Shown here: piece by piece, positions 10,923 through 22,350 of the stretch
Layout: the number at the start of each line of letters is the position of its first letter
Numbering within the stretch: position 1 is the first letter of the stretch
Notes under the pieces: model-generated
Told to the model about the DNA's origin: nothing
What the model saw: the letters and a program-made list of their open reading frames with translations, nothing else
Database searches by the model: none
Program-made: the position numbers and the translations under genes
From: Nansenia antarctica
Lineage: Eukaryota; Chordata; Actinopteri; Argentiniformes; Microstomatidae
Direction: 5' to 3'
Assembly (NCBI GenBank): GCA_963989245.1
Contig: OZ022342.1
Location: forward strand, 46,846,802 to 46,910,801
Length of the DNA stretch: 64,000 nt

Positions 10923-12017
10923 CAGTGGTGTGCCGTCAGGGCCAGCAAGGCCTTCTCTGCTGGCCTAAACATCATCAGAATATACATTTTATTTTAATAT
11001 ATATTTTCCACAAATATGTATTAATGATTCCCCATAGTCTATTCTCTTCATTTCATAGCTTTCCTCTTGGTTGCGCTGCTTCCAGTCTCCGATTGAGATT
11101 TGGAGGGCTGGCCTTTATGTTAGAGCTTTTATCCAATCAAAATGTGTTGCTAGGGGGCTCAAAAATCTGCCCGCCTTCACATTAAACGGTGCTGCGGATT
11201 CGACCTGTAACTTAACATTGGAACGAGAAAACCTGTGGCGTACCTAGTAAACCTACGTAGATGCGAGCAAAAGCAACAACGGCGCCTGCTGTAAGGCTCA
11301 ATGATGTCAGCACCCAGCACGTCTTTTGATTGGATACGCACTATTGCTACGCACTATTGCTACGCACTATTGAACTATGCCGGTAGATGTGAAACTTTTG
11401 AAAGGGCGCAGGGAAACGGAGCCTCACAACGAAAGCTTTCGTTGACTGATCGATAATACTGATCGATTGTGTCCTGTTTTTGGGTAAACAATAACTTTCA
11501 TTTAGGGGACACAATGAAAGCGCCAAGTCCACAAACAGAGGAAACTACGTTGAGCTTCTTTCTTTTCTGGCTGAAAACAACCCAGATTTACATTACCACC
11601 TGTCCACAAACAAAGTGTTTACTGGGACGTCAGGCAAAATACAAAACGACCTGATTTTTGCTATTGCTGAAGTGATGGAAGAAGAGATCAAAATGGAGAT
11701 TAAAAAGGCACCCTTTGTCGCTATTATGGTGGACGAGACGACAGACGTGGGTAATGTAGCGATCTTAAAGATGTTAGTTTAACACTCTTCATTGTAAATG
11801 CGGATTTATTGATTAAAAATGCTTCGGAAATATTAATATAACTCTGTTGTACTTGTCTGACTATGTTAAGGTGATGCAACGCCCGGTTATACTGTGTTTC
11901 TGTCTAGTTTCTAGAGCCATGGCGTCATAACGATGGTATTAAGAGGTAGAATAATTCAGGTAGGAATGTGTCGGACATCACTGAAGGCCTAGGTGTGAAA
12001 TGCACCGCCCGCCACTG
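10923..12017 (+). mobile_element. hAT transposon, internally deleted
   Basis: Flanked by a perfect 8-base target duplication GCTTACTG (10915-10922 and 12018-12025), the size expected for hAT elements. Ends are CAGTGG...CCACTG with imperfect inverted matches over about 14 bases (CAGTGGTGTGCCGT and CAGTGGCGGGCGGT). At 1.1 kb it is far shorter than an autonomous copy and keeps only part of the transposase. A 15-base unit (CTACGCACTATTG type) is repeated three times at about 11333-11370. It should be inactive by itself but could be mobilised by a related transposase. Confidence 0.9.
11516..11782 (+). pseudogene. hAT transposase fragment (DUF4371-like region)
   Basis: Translation in this frame gives 88 codons containing RGNYVELLSFLAENNP, GTSGKIQNDLIFAIAEVM and APFVAIMVDETTDVGN, the conserved N-terminal catalytic block of hAT transposases, in which the Asp of DETTD is the first acidic catalytic residue. 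FRGHNESAKS precedes it in frame, cut off by a stop at about 11492. The frame ends at TAA after ILKMLV. The rest of the catalytic domain and the dimerisation region are missing, so the protein is non-functional. Confidence 0.85.
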
Positions 12018-12025
12018 GCTTACTG

Positions 12026-14678
12026 TATATCTTGCTGGGATCTTTACATAACGTAAAAGCAAGCTGCCCTTTATGGACAATAAACACACCCAATTCTTAG
12101 TCTTTTTTAACATTATCCATCAAATGAGATCAAATGTGTCCCGTTGTCAATAGGTTCTTATACAGTACATGATGAAGAAAAAGGGTTAGGTTCATGGGTG
12201 GATGAAGGCTGCTAGCTCTGCTTTCAGAGTCGCCGAGGGAGGGTTTGTGGATGCCTCTGACACAGTTCCTCTGGATGGCTGCAATCTGAGAAGCAGATAA
12301 ATCCTCTACGGCCTGTATTAACTTCTCCTGCTGGAAGAAGTTCAAGTACATTTTGTTACTTGGGAAAAGGCCAAGCCCCAGCCCTGCTCCAGCTCTAGCT
12401 CCAGCTCCAATTCCAACTCCAACTCCGACTCTGACTCCAGCCCCCATATCCCATGTCCCCATGTTGCAATTAATGGCCCCTGCTCAAGGCTTTAAGCTCT
12501 AAAGAACCAGCCTATTCACACACAAGGAGTAGAAGAAGCTGCGTGTTCTATAGTATATGAACAAGCTCACTCTAATGTCAGACATACATAAAAATAAACC
12601 GCTGGGGTTAAAAAATGCATTAGACTCTCTCAGCCGCACAGTTGTACTGCGTTTCATGTGTGTGCTGGAAACACTCCCATTGCGCCATCGGTGCTCAAGA
12701 TGCTTTGCACAGAAACACAGAGTCCAGAGGTTAGATTCTAGAAGCCATCCGTTAGCTCCAGTGTTTGCTTAGGGATTTTGTCTTGGCAGGTTTTCATTTT
12801 CTCTGTACATGTTTTCTCAGTGTGCTTGTTGACAAAGGCAGCTCTGAAACCCTAATATAAGTTTAGTTTTACCGTAGCGTGGGTGGCTCCACAATTATTA
12901 GATAGCGAATCGTTAGGGCAGAGTGAGATAGTTGCAGGCACTGTGGTAATGTATGTGTTGTGTAAGTGTCTCAACTATGTTAGTAGTGGCAAACAATGAT
13001 TTAGATCATTGAGATGATCAAAATTCAGGGCTTCGTTGAACAACAAGCACTGGTTTGATACAGGGGTTATATCAGGATTTCAATCTCTTATTTATCAACC
13101 AATTGTGTACTTTATGCATCTCACATGTTTGTCAAATATGGACCAGTGATGCATGTCCTCTACAGTATATTGAAATGACTCATAATGAAAAAACAATAAT
13201 CAGAAACAGATTGTAGTGCGTGGGATTTTCCCCTCATCTAAAAATATGACTCAAGGGGGTCTATGTGTGGCCACGACTGAGCATGTAAGTCAAGCGCCAG
13301 AACCTGATGTTGTGGAAAGTGATGTCTCATAGGAAGATATATGGTATGGGTTTATTCTAGGTCTTGTATTGGGTTGCAAGATATAAGAGAGGTGGGTGTG
13401 TATTTACAAACGATGCGTAGTAGCCTACTGCTGGTATTTGGGATAGGCTACTATGAAAGAATGTCGTGTGACGTGAAACATTAAGAATCTGCTCTTTATG
13501 TTCCTCTCAATATCAATTCTGTGAACATATGGAATTACGTTTTCTTTAAATGAGATCTCTTGAAAATCTGTGCCGGTGTACTAGAAGTCATGTTTACCTA
13601 CATGGTGATGAGTTGAAGCATGTCAAAATATCAACAAAGTGAGTTAACGTGTGTTTATCAACAACATCAATGTTTACCAGGAGACACCAACTTATGATGG
13701 CCAAAATAGCCATATAATAGAACTACCGGTAATAGAATTTTCCAGATTTCCAATTAAAATGTGGAATAAACCTCCATGAATAGCACACTCTTTATCACTT
13801 CTAGATCAAATAAGTTCTGGTGTAGGGTGAGTGAATCCTAAATGTCATCGTGTTCATAATGACATCAAAGCAGCATTGCTGTGGATTGAGTTTCTTCCAG
13901 GACATGTTGCTGGTTTAGGATACGATGGCATCCAGATATGTAGTGGAAAACTAGGAGCAGACAGATAGTGTTTGATAACACCAGAGAGCGCGCAGAGAAG
14001 GGCAGTGTCAAACAAGAAAGTGATACTCCCGATGCTTCTGCAGGAATCTATTTCAATGTGTCCAGTTCTACTTCTGCGACGTCCGTGTGAGCTGGCGATA
14101 CTTCTGGTGGTTAGAATCTAGTGCAGGTATGTGATTTGGTTACATAACAGTTGCATTCCGCATTGGCTTTGGTAAGAAATTCTCCAAGTACATAGTATGA
14201 TTGGTGATGAGTAGCATGTTTTAAGGATGTCAAAAGGTCACCTCAAGCGCTTAATCAGGGGGATGATGTGTGTCATATTCTGATAGAAATGTATTGTGTA
14301 GAACAGACAACATGAACAGAACACAATCTCTGTAGAGTAGAATAGCATGTTGACACATTACTATCATTTCTGAGGGTCCACATACCTTCAATGTATATGT
14401 TGCCTAACATCATGGTTTAAAACTCATAGATTATACAACAGTGACATCCCAACAATTCTGAACATGCAAGTTGGAGAGTTGGAGCTTCTCCAGTTCATAT
14501 TGTAGTACAACAAAGACGAGGCTGTGACCAAAGGGTTAAATGCCGAGAAACTAGATCTAGATCGTGTGATAGATAAGGCAACACAGTCAGTCACAGTTTG
14601 TTGGGATACTAAGTGTTGTGGAAGAGAATGACACTATTGTCTTCAATTATTTGATGATGACACTATGTCTACTCATCA
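12026..14678. other. Intergenic DNA with a short hexamer array
   Basis: No gene is recognised. At 12378-12440 there is a degenerate six-base array (CTCCAG/CTCCAA/CTCTGA). The rest is unique-looking AT-rich sequence. Confidence 0.5.
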
Positions 14679-14850
14679 GGGGAGGCTGGTAGAGGTAGAA
14701 ATCGGAGGACAGAAGAATCATTGTAATGCATGGAATGGAATGAGGAATGGTAATAGGCATGGTGTCAAACATACATTTGATACCTTCCCTCATTCCATTC
14801 TATGCATGACAATGACATCGTCCTCCATTTTCTACCTCTACCAGCCTCCC
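14679..14850. mobile_element. Imperfect palindromic MITE
   Basis: The left half starts GGGAGGCTGGTAGAGGTAGA and the right half ends with its inverse (CTACCTCTACCAGCCTCCC). The central parts also pair (GCATGGAATGGAATGAGG against CCTCATTCCATTCTATGC), so the whole element is one hairpin of about 172 bases. The termini resemble a palindromic repeat I remember as frequent in salmonid sequences; that is recall, not a search. Confidence 0.8.
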
Positions 14851-15475
14851 TTGCTCCCCAGGGTAGAAACTGTCACCACACCCTGGTGCACCACTCTCAC
14901 ATGTACAGAAACAAGATACACCCTGCTGGCACTAGGCCGCTCTCCAACTACATATACAGCATAGAATCTTTTTTTCCTCCAACTTTCATTTGCTCGGGCC
15001 AAAAATAACAATAATAACGCCAGTTTATTTTAGCCTTGGAAGCCATACAATGACCCTCGGATGACTTCCTGGGAAGAGAGGGGAATTTGAAGAAATTGTG
15101 GTACAAGAATTTGGCTGAAATCTATGGGCACAGCTTGGCTAACCTTATGTTAATGTTTTCGGAGAATTCATTCAATGAGGCCCATGAGTGCGCTATGTAC
15201 ACAGTCTTAAAAGGAAGAAGGCACATCTGACTTCTTTAAAAAGGATTCGGACTAATGAAGGAACTGGATATTATTTTGACATTGAGGATAAGTGGGAAAA
15301 AACATGGCGTTGTCACTGTAAGAAACCTTCATTCATGTTCATCCAATTTGCAATCAAATACAGCAGCTCCTCTTCTGAGCATTTGTCCCTGTGACATCCA
15401 TCATTTTGATTATTCTGAGAATGCACAGTCTAGAGCAGGAAAAAATCTACTGTCACTCATGTTGCATATATGTAG
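14851..15475. other. Intergenic DNA, nothing recognised
   Basis: Short open frames only, none with a recognisable domain. Confidence 0.5.
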
Positions 15476-15730
15476 ATTAGATTCAACTTTATTGTCATTG
15501 CAGTACAAGTACTGAGACAACAAAATGTAGTTTGGCATCTAACCAGTGCAAAAAGTGGCAAAAGACATGATAAGGTAGACAGTGCAAGGTATTACAGTAT
15601 AGGTATAGTGAGTATAAATACATTAATATAAAAGTGAATATACATGAGATTAATATCAAAATGATATGTACAGTATGATATTTACAGAACAAGGGCAATA
15701 GGTCTTGAGATATGTACACATGTACCAGTT
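15476..15730 (-). mobile_element. LINE 3' UTR fragment (CR1/L2/Rex1 group)
   Basis: The sequence GATTCAACTTTATTGTCATT followed by GCAGTACAAG and AACCAGTGCAAAAAGTG reads, on the minus strand, as the conserved end of fish CR1/L2-group LINEs. The LINE at 19.0 kb has a comparable TTTATTGTCATTGC. No ORF remains. The inner boundary is uncertain. Confidence 0.55.
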
Positions 15731-16154
15731 CAAATGGCACACGTACAGTGTTTAAACATTTCAGGAGCTCAGTCCACCCAGTGCAAAGCCGTGATGGATG
15801 GATTAATCGACTTGTAAAAGCCTTCCGGAATGTTCTCTACATCTCTGTGGGAACTTTTTTTTTTTTTTTCTGCTCTGCTGACTGAAGCTGGCACTCCTGC
15901 AGTGAAACCTTTAGGACCACTGGTGAGGACAGTAGAGGGTCTGTACCATGTAGGCTTCCTCTCTACTGCTTTCACCAACCATGTCCACAAACAAGGAAAG
16001 GAGGAAGTGGTTTTTTCCTTGCAGTCCTTGCAGAGGAAAATCTTGAACAGGGTCTGGTGAAAAAGCCCTCTAGTAGGCAAGGTCATTTTAAAACATTTCC
16101 AGATAATGAAAGTGCAGATTGTAAGCTTTCAAATGATGTGTCATACATTGAAAA
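15731..16154. other. Intergenic DNA
   Basis: Nothing recognised apart from a T-run at about 15856-15870. Confidence 0.45.
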
Positions 16155-16490
16155 TAGTTGAAGAAGATCTGCTTATTTAAATGTTGGTACACCTCAAACC
16201 AAAAATACCGGAGAAACTCGCTCTGAATGAAAACACACGCAAAATAGCTGCTAGTAGCTAGCAGCTAAAAGGGAACATCGCTACGAACATCTAACTGCAT
16301 GTTTAGCATATCACAACATGCTGATAGAACATCAACATGCTAAAAACACTTAAGTATGTGTTAACTAGATCACACAGTCCTTGCTTCTGAACACGTCCTA
16401 AAACGTACATTTGTTTACAGTCTGTTTGTGATACATTTAGTGATCCTAAAACAGTTGTTTTTATATCGAGTGAGCACTTCAACATATACA
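16155..16490 (+). repeat. Dispersed repeat, copy A
   Basis: Matches the reverse complement of 33665-34010 at roughly three of four positions by eye. Shared blocks include AATGTTGGTACACC, CATCTAACTGCATG, GATCACACAGTCCTTGC and GTGATCCTAAAAC. No coding capacity is visible. It is probably an old non-autonomous transposon, class unknown. Confidence 0.75.
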
Positions 16491-16923
16491 AATTCGTATA
16501 TATATATATACTTTTATTTGTTAAAAAAAATTTTGGTCTTTCCACGTGTCCATTACCACTGTTAGGTCAAATTATTGTATACAGTATGTCCTCTCTATTG
16601 TTATTCATTACAGTAAATGTTTTCATACCAGTGGAAGTGAAGGAGGCGAGTAAATAAGTATATAATATGAGTACTGGGGCCGATTCCTGTGAACAGTGGG
16701 AGGGGGAGGGGGTGGATGAGAGAGGAGGAAGAGGAGGGGGGAGGAGAAAATCCCTCTATCAGACACAGGGGCAAAGGCTGAGCTCTGGAGAGTGACACGG
16801 CCCTGGTGTGGTCCCACACAGCACGCATTAGTGGCCCGTCTGAGAGGGATTTAGGCCCGGGGCTTAGCACAGATCAAGCTGCCTCAGGGGCTGGCCTGGC
16901 CTCCACGGCTGAGCTACCACCGC
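16491..16923. other. Intergenic DNA with a short AT run
   Basis: A (TA)n stretch lies at 16498-16510 and a GAGG-rich purine patch at 16695-16750. No gene is recognised. Confidence 0.5.
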
Positions 16924-17165
16924 GATACACACACAGCTCCACCACCAGGATACACACACAGCTCCACCACCAGCATACACACACAGCTCCACCACCAGCA
17001 TACACACACAGCTCCACCACCAGCATACACACACAGCTCCACCACCAGCATACACACACAGCTCCACCACCAGGATACACACACAGCTCCACCACCAGGA
17101 TACACACACAGCTCCACCACCAGCATACACACACAGCTCCACCACCAGCATACACACACAGGTCC
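16924..17165. repeat. 25-bp minisatellite, about ten copies
   Basis: Head-to-tail units of ACACACAGCTCCACCACCAG plus five bases, differing mainly at one G/C position (CAGGATA or CAGCATA). Since 25 is not a multiple of three and the unit has no stop codons, several frames stay open on both strands. The apparent 80-130 residue proteins here are artefacts. Confidence 0.95.
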
Positions 17166-17350
17166 AGCAGCATTAGGGTCAGCTCAAATCAGCGTTGCAT
17201 TATCTGAAACATCCCCAGAATGCTAATAGTGCATTTATAACATGGCCTGCTCTACACCTGGACAGCACTGAGAAGGGTTTTAGAGAGGTGGGGCACACAT
17301 ATAGTACACATCTAATCAAAGTGCATGTCATAGTAAACCTTTGAATCATA

Positions 17351-17635
17351 CAGTGGGCTGTAATCTGGAAATCTCGTGATGTTAGAATTCTAAGGTTCTA
17401 TCTCCATTTTTGTCAAAATTGAGTTTTTTACATAATCTGATCCATTAGGTGTTTATTAATGCCTGTGTGGTGTTATTTTTTTTTAAATATTGACATTTTT
17501 GAGTTAGTCATTAATAAAATACAACGGTTCCATCTCATAAAACATAATGGAATGTAAAAACTTTGACGCTCGATATCTCTGAACTACCGTAAACGGAGAT
17601 AGAACCTTATAATTCTAAACTCACGATCTGCCCTG
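17351..17635. mobile_element. Palindromic MITE with imperfect arms
   Basis: Left end CAGTGGGCTGTAATCTGG and right end ATCTGCCCTG are inverted relatives. The inner arm AAGGTTCTATCTCC at about 17392 pairs with GGAGATAGAACCTT at about 17595. No ORF and no clear target duplication are seen, so the superfamily is unresolved. Confidence 0.75.
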
Positions 17636-18992
17636 TTGTTGTTGAGACAATTCAGGAGGATTCAACACGCCATTTCATACAATGGCAACCCTTTGTTTAC
17701 CAGATTTTGGAATCCAATTAAACCTGCATTGTTGAAAAAATCACATTGTTCATCATATCATGATAAAGATGACATGAATATTGGAGGGGTGGATAATTTC
17801 CACAGTAAGGGATACAGTTGATTGATTCTGGCCATCTGTTGAATTATTATGACCTGCCACCTGGCATTTCTGTAGAACTGAAAAAGAAAAACTGGGCCTG
17901 TCTAGACTCTAGAGACACTGTCTTGTTTATTTGGATGGGACGATCGAAAGGTTACAAAAACTATTTGGGAACCAAAGTTTCAATTCCAAATGCAGGGGAA
18001 GGGAGGTTTTGGACATAGTGTTCTTTACAGTAGGCGGCGGTAAAAAAAACACCATATGTGTTCACATATTGATTTCTTTTATTGAGCAATCTCTTATGAG
18101 AAAGCCAGAGTGAGTGTTGTCTGTTTTTATAGACCTGTCTCTGTGCCAGTGAGTGTTCCCCTGCTTTAGAAGAGCACACCAGCACCTGTTTGTGTTTTAA
18201 TAAGCTCCTGTCAACCTCATGCTGGAAAAACAGTACACATTTTGGGGAAAATATCAAGAATTATTATTAGCATGGCTATAAAATGTAGCCTGCACTGTAC
18301 TGTATGTACTGTAGTCTTCTAGAACAGTCTTTCTTTATAACGCCTTTTCTAATTAGAAGAAGCACAAGTCTTAGGAGGAGGCAGAGTTTCATCATTGAGA
18401 AAATATCATAAAACAGAGGGTGAGGTCAGCTTTTCAGACGCTCTCAGGGCTCTATTTACGGTCCTCCGCCATGTAAAAAATAATAACTGGGTGGATATAG
18501 AACTTGCTGAAGTCATATTTCCTTGACATTTTTTTAGAACCGCTTGGTTTTTCCCCCTTATCCTCTCTATAGGGTTGTGTGAGAGGGGAAATACAGGCCA
18601 AAACTGGGTTACGTAAACACATTCCGTACTGACCCAGGCTGGTGCCCACAGCTGGTCTGTCTTGCGTAAGAGGCCCTGGCCCAGACACTAAATGTCATCT
18701 GGCTGTGACGATCACTGCCAATCCGCTCTGGGTCCAGACGAGCCCTTCGCTCACGGGCAGAAATCTCACGGCAGCACCGGTGAGAATGGATTAACGTGGA
18801 AACAGGATTGAGGCTGTCCCAGATTGATGGTAAATCTGGAGTTTTCCAGATTTGGGGTTTAGTTCATGAAATGTGTGAGAGGATGCCAAGGTGTTATGCA
18901 CCTCGTGGGTGCTACGGTCGTCCATGTAAAGTCAACCGTTCCATTTGTCGTCTTCACTTGAAATATATGGATCGAATTACATATTCTAATTT
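17636..18992. other. Intergenic DNA, nothing recognised
   Basis: Only short open frames; no repeat or RNA gene that I can identify. Confidence 0.45.
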
Positions 18993-19410
18993 GAATGAAT
19001 GAATGAATGAATGGTCTTTATTGTCATTGCTATAGTACAGGTACCAAACAACGACATTTGGGAGGGGTGGCTCCCCTGGTGCTAGGAAAGAAAAAAAAAC
19101 TAAAAAAACAAGAAGGGAAAGGAGCTGGTTTACATAAATAAAGGCTATGTACACTATCCACTATACTATACTGTACAGATAAAACACTGTGCTGTACTCT
19201 ATGCTATGCTATACCTATTCTAACATTTCCTATTTCTCTGCAACCTTATGTACCCTAGGGTTGTCATATTGCACATAGTGTTATTGCACATTCATTTAAA
19301 GTGTCGCAGTTTGCAGGCTTGAAATGTACACATTTGTGCCTCAGCACTACACCTGATTTTTCAATCCAGCAGCTGCCATCAATCCGTCCAGACTGTCCAG
19401 GGCCCAGAAC

Positions 19411-20235
19411 CTAGGTCTTTGCTGTGTTCAGGGCCTGGATGGCCCTGGGGTAGAAGCTGAGCTTCAGTCTGTTTGTCCTTGCGGCCATGGTCCTGTACCG
19501 CCTGTTCGAGGGCAGCCGGGCAAAGTGTTCGTACCCAGGGTGGGATGGGTCTCTGGAGATCTTGGAGGCCTTCCTGAGGCAGCGTGTGTTGTACAGCTCT
19601 TCCAGAGAGGGGAGGGGGGCGCCGGTGATCTTCTGGGCTGTTCTCACGACTCTCTGTAGCGCATTTCTCTCTGCGGCTGTGCAGCTGGAGAACCAGTTGC
19701 AGATGCAGTAGGTGAGGATGCTCTCCACTGCGCAGCGGTAGAAGGCCACCAGTATCTCCTGCTTGTTGTGGTCCTTCCTGAGGACTCTCAGGAAGAAGAG
19801 CCGCTGTTGTGCCTTCTTGATGATGGCTGCTGTGTTGTTCTTCCAGGACAGGTCATCCTGTATGTGCACCCCCAGGAATCGGAGGGTTGAGACTCTCTCC
19901 ACGCTCTCTCCGTCGATGAGCAGGGGCTGGACCTCAGATTTTTTCCTCCTGAAGTCCACGATGATTTCCTGGGTCTTTGACTGGTTCAGCAGCAGGTTGT
20001 TAACCTTGCACAGCTTGCTCAGCTGCTCTACCTCATCCCTGTACGCCGCCTCGTCCCCCCCCGAGATGCAGCCCACCACGGTGGTGTCGTCTGCAAACTT
20101 TACGATGGACTTGCTGGGGTGGACGGGGGTGAAGTCGTAGGTGTAGAGGTTGTAGAGGATGGGACTTAGCACGCAGCCCTGGGGGGACCCAGTGCTGAGT
20201 CTGAGGGCTGTGGAGGTGTGGGAGCCCACCCGCAC
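19411..20235 (-). pseudogene. LINE reverse transcriptase, C-terminal part
   Basis: The second open frame of the LINE, 274 codons. It contains GSPQGCVLSPILYNLYTYDF and the catalytic motif KFADDTTVVG (FADD at about residues 47-50), then the thumb-like region (LRFLGVHIQDDLSW) and the conserved tail FARLPSNRRYRTM. It is out of frame with the upstream part because of a short deletion just before RVRVGSHTSTA. The nominal first codon is GTG inside the domain, not a start. Confidence 0.85.
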
Positions 20236-22100
20236 CCTCTGGGGTGTGATAGTCCCAGGTCAAGTAGTTTGGTCACTAGCCTGTCTGGAAGGATGGTGTT
20301 GAAGGCAGAGCTGAAGTCCACAAAGAGCAGTCTCGCGTAGCTGTTTCCCCTCTCCAGGTGGGATAGAGTGGAGTGGAGAGTCGTCGCGATAACGTCCTCT
20401 GTGGACCTGTGGGCTCTGTAGGCGAACTGGTATGGATCCAGGTTGGGCGGGAGGCGTGTGACTATGTGGGCCCGGACTAGTTTCTCGAAGCACTTCATGA
20501 TGATTGGTGTGAGTGCCACCGGGCGGTAGTCGTTTAGGCAGCTCACCGTGCTTTTCTTCGGGACTGGGATGATAGTTGAGGTTTTCAGGCAGGGTGGGAT
20601 GGTGGCCTGGGACAGGGACTGGTTGAAGATGTTGGTGAAAACCCCGGCCAGCTGGTCGGCGCAGTCCCTCAGCACCCGTCCCAGGACGCCATCCGGCCCT
20701 GAGGCTTTCCTGGGGTCCACCGCCTTCAGCACGCGTCTCACCTCATGCTCTGTGAGGGTGAGGCTGCTGAGAGCTGGAGAGAGTGGTGTTTGTGTTGTGG
20801 TTACCTCCGTTCGCCCCTCGTCGAACCGGGCGTAGAAGGAGTTCAGCTTTTCCGCCAGCAGGGGGTCGTCCTCTGCGGCTGTGAGCCTGTTGGCTCTGAA
20901 GTTTGTCATGTGCTGAACCCCCTGCCACACCCGCCTGGAGTCGTTGCTCAGGAAGCATTCCTCAATCTTCTCTCTGTGGTCTGCCTTGGCCTCCCGGATG
21001 CCGCGCTTTAGGTTAGCCCTGGTGGTGCTGTACAGCAGTGTGCCCTTCCCTGCGAAGGCGTTGTCCCTCTCATTGATCAGTTTTTGGACCTTCCCAGTCA
21101 TCCATGGCTTCGTGTTGGGGTAGACCCGGACCCGTTTGTCCACGGTGACTGAGTTGGTGCAGTTCACTATGTGGTTCAGAACCGACGACGTGAACTGTTC
21201 CAGGTCCTCATGCTCATATTCCTGCCATGAGGTGTCATTTAGGCAGATCTGCAGTGGAGCGGACCCTGCTGGCCAGGTTCTGACAGTCTTAGTGGTGATG
21301 GGAGCACTTTTCCTCATGGTAGTGTAGGCTGGGATCAGGAGGATTGACACATGGTCAGACATGCCTAGATGAGCTAGCGGTCTAGCCTTGTAAGCAAGCT
21401 TGATGTTGGTGTATACCTTATCCAGTGTTTTTTCTCCTCTTGTTGCACATTTAACATGCTGATAGAACTTGGGTAGTACTACCTTTAGGTCAGCATGATT
21501 AAAGTCTCCGGCGATAATATGGACTGCCTGTGGGTCCGCGCTTTGTTCACCACTGATGACGTCATATAGCCGCGCCAATGCTAAGCTACCATCCGCGTTT
21601 GGCGCAATGTAAACACATGTTATGTACACTGCGTTGAATTCCCTCGGGAGGTATGTGGGTCGGCATTTAACAGTCAAGTATTCTAGGTCAGGGGAGCAGT
21701 GGCTACTTACAGTTTTCGTGTTTAAGCACCAGCTGTCCTTCGTAGATATAATGAGGCCGCCTCCGCGGGTCTTCCCACTAAGCAAAGTCCTGTCCGCACG
21801 GTGTAAGGTCCTGCCTTCCAGGCCTACCGCGGAGTCCAAGATAGTGTCATTTAGCCAGGTCTCCGTTAGAATAATCACACAGCTATCTCCCACGATGTTA
21901 TTGGTAATGACATGCAGTCTCAATTCGTTCATCTTGTTTGCCAGAGACCTGACGTTGGATAGGAAAATACTCGGCAAAGCTGGCTTATTCGGGCTTCTCC
22001 TCAGCCTAGCTAGCAGGCCCCCCCTTCGTCCTCGGCGTTGCTTACGGTCTCGCTGCCGACGTTTGCGCTTGAGTGTTGGGAGAGCGTAGTATTTCTTCAC
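20166..22100 (-). pseudogene. LINE endonuclease and reverse transcriptase, N-terminal part
   Basis: An open frame of 644 codons. A basic leader is followed by an APE-like endonuclease with SIFLSNVRSLANKM at about 44-57, catalytic Glu in TETWLN at 79-84, GDFNHAD at 198-204 and GMSDHVSIL at 246-254. The RT fingers and palm follow, with YRPVALTPIIMKCFEK and LFVDFSSAFNTI. The match stops after LLDLGLS, where the frame passes into unrelated residues. The nominal first codon at 22100 is GTG, so the real start is probably upstream in another frame. Confidence 0.87.
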
Positions 22101-22335
22101 CCGGCGACCGAGCGATGTCGAATGGGATTCCCTGCTGTTCCAAGAATTCCGTTGTTACAGTCCTCTCATTTTGCCCACCAACTTCTAGTAAGTCTAGTCT
22201 GCTGTAGGTACTATTTACACAACCGTTTCCTATAAGTACTAAAATACAAATGTACATACAAATGTACTTAAAAACACTAAAAAACACCAGCGTTGAAGCC
22301 ACTCCGAGCCGCACGTCTGAGTAGCGCGCCGCCAT
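22042..22335 (-). CDS. Short 5' ORF of the L2-like LINE
   Basis: An ATG at 22335 opens a 97-codon frame (MAARYSDVRLGVASTLVFF...) with a hydrophobic stretch and NSTYSRLDLLEVGGQNER, a motif I associate with the N-terminus of fish L2-like polyproteins. It overlaps the endonuclease frame by 59 bases in a different phase. It may be a genuine small ORF1 or the N-terminus of one long ORF split by a frameshift near 22100. Confidence 0.5.
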   Translation of the reverse strand: MAARYSDVRLGVASTLVFFSVFKYICMYICILVLIGNGCVNSTYSRLDLLEVGGQNERTVTTEFLEQQGIPFDIARSPGEEILRSPNTQAQTSAARP

Positions 22336-22350
22336 TTGGACTGATCTCAA

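Larger units (their letters stand above)
18993..22350 (-). mobile_element. Near full-length L2-like LINE
   Basis: A 3.36-kb non-LTR retrotransposon. Its 3' end is at 18993, with a short (TGAA)n tail, and its 5' end lies near 22350. It carries a short upstream ORF, an apurinic-type endonuclease, a reverse transcriptase and a 3' UTR ending in AATAAAGACC. The reading frame is broken at one or two places, so it is dead as it stands, yet most of it is open. It shares a nearly identical 3' end with the fragment at 7800-8437, so the family was active fairly recently. Assignment to the L2 clade rests on the RT motifs and the TGAA tail. Confidence 0.88.

Noticed and set aside
16924..17165. Array with regular units, considered as CRISPR-like
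   Set aside because: Units are contiguous with no unique spacers; this is a minisatellite in a vertebrate genome.
20033..22089. Plus-strand ORFs across the LINE
   Set aside because: Antisense shadows of the endonuclease/reverse transcriptase frames.
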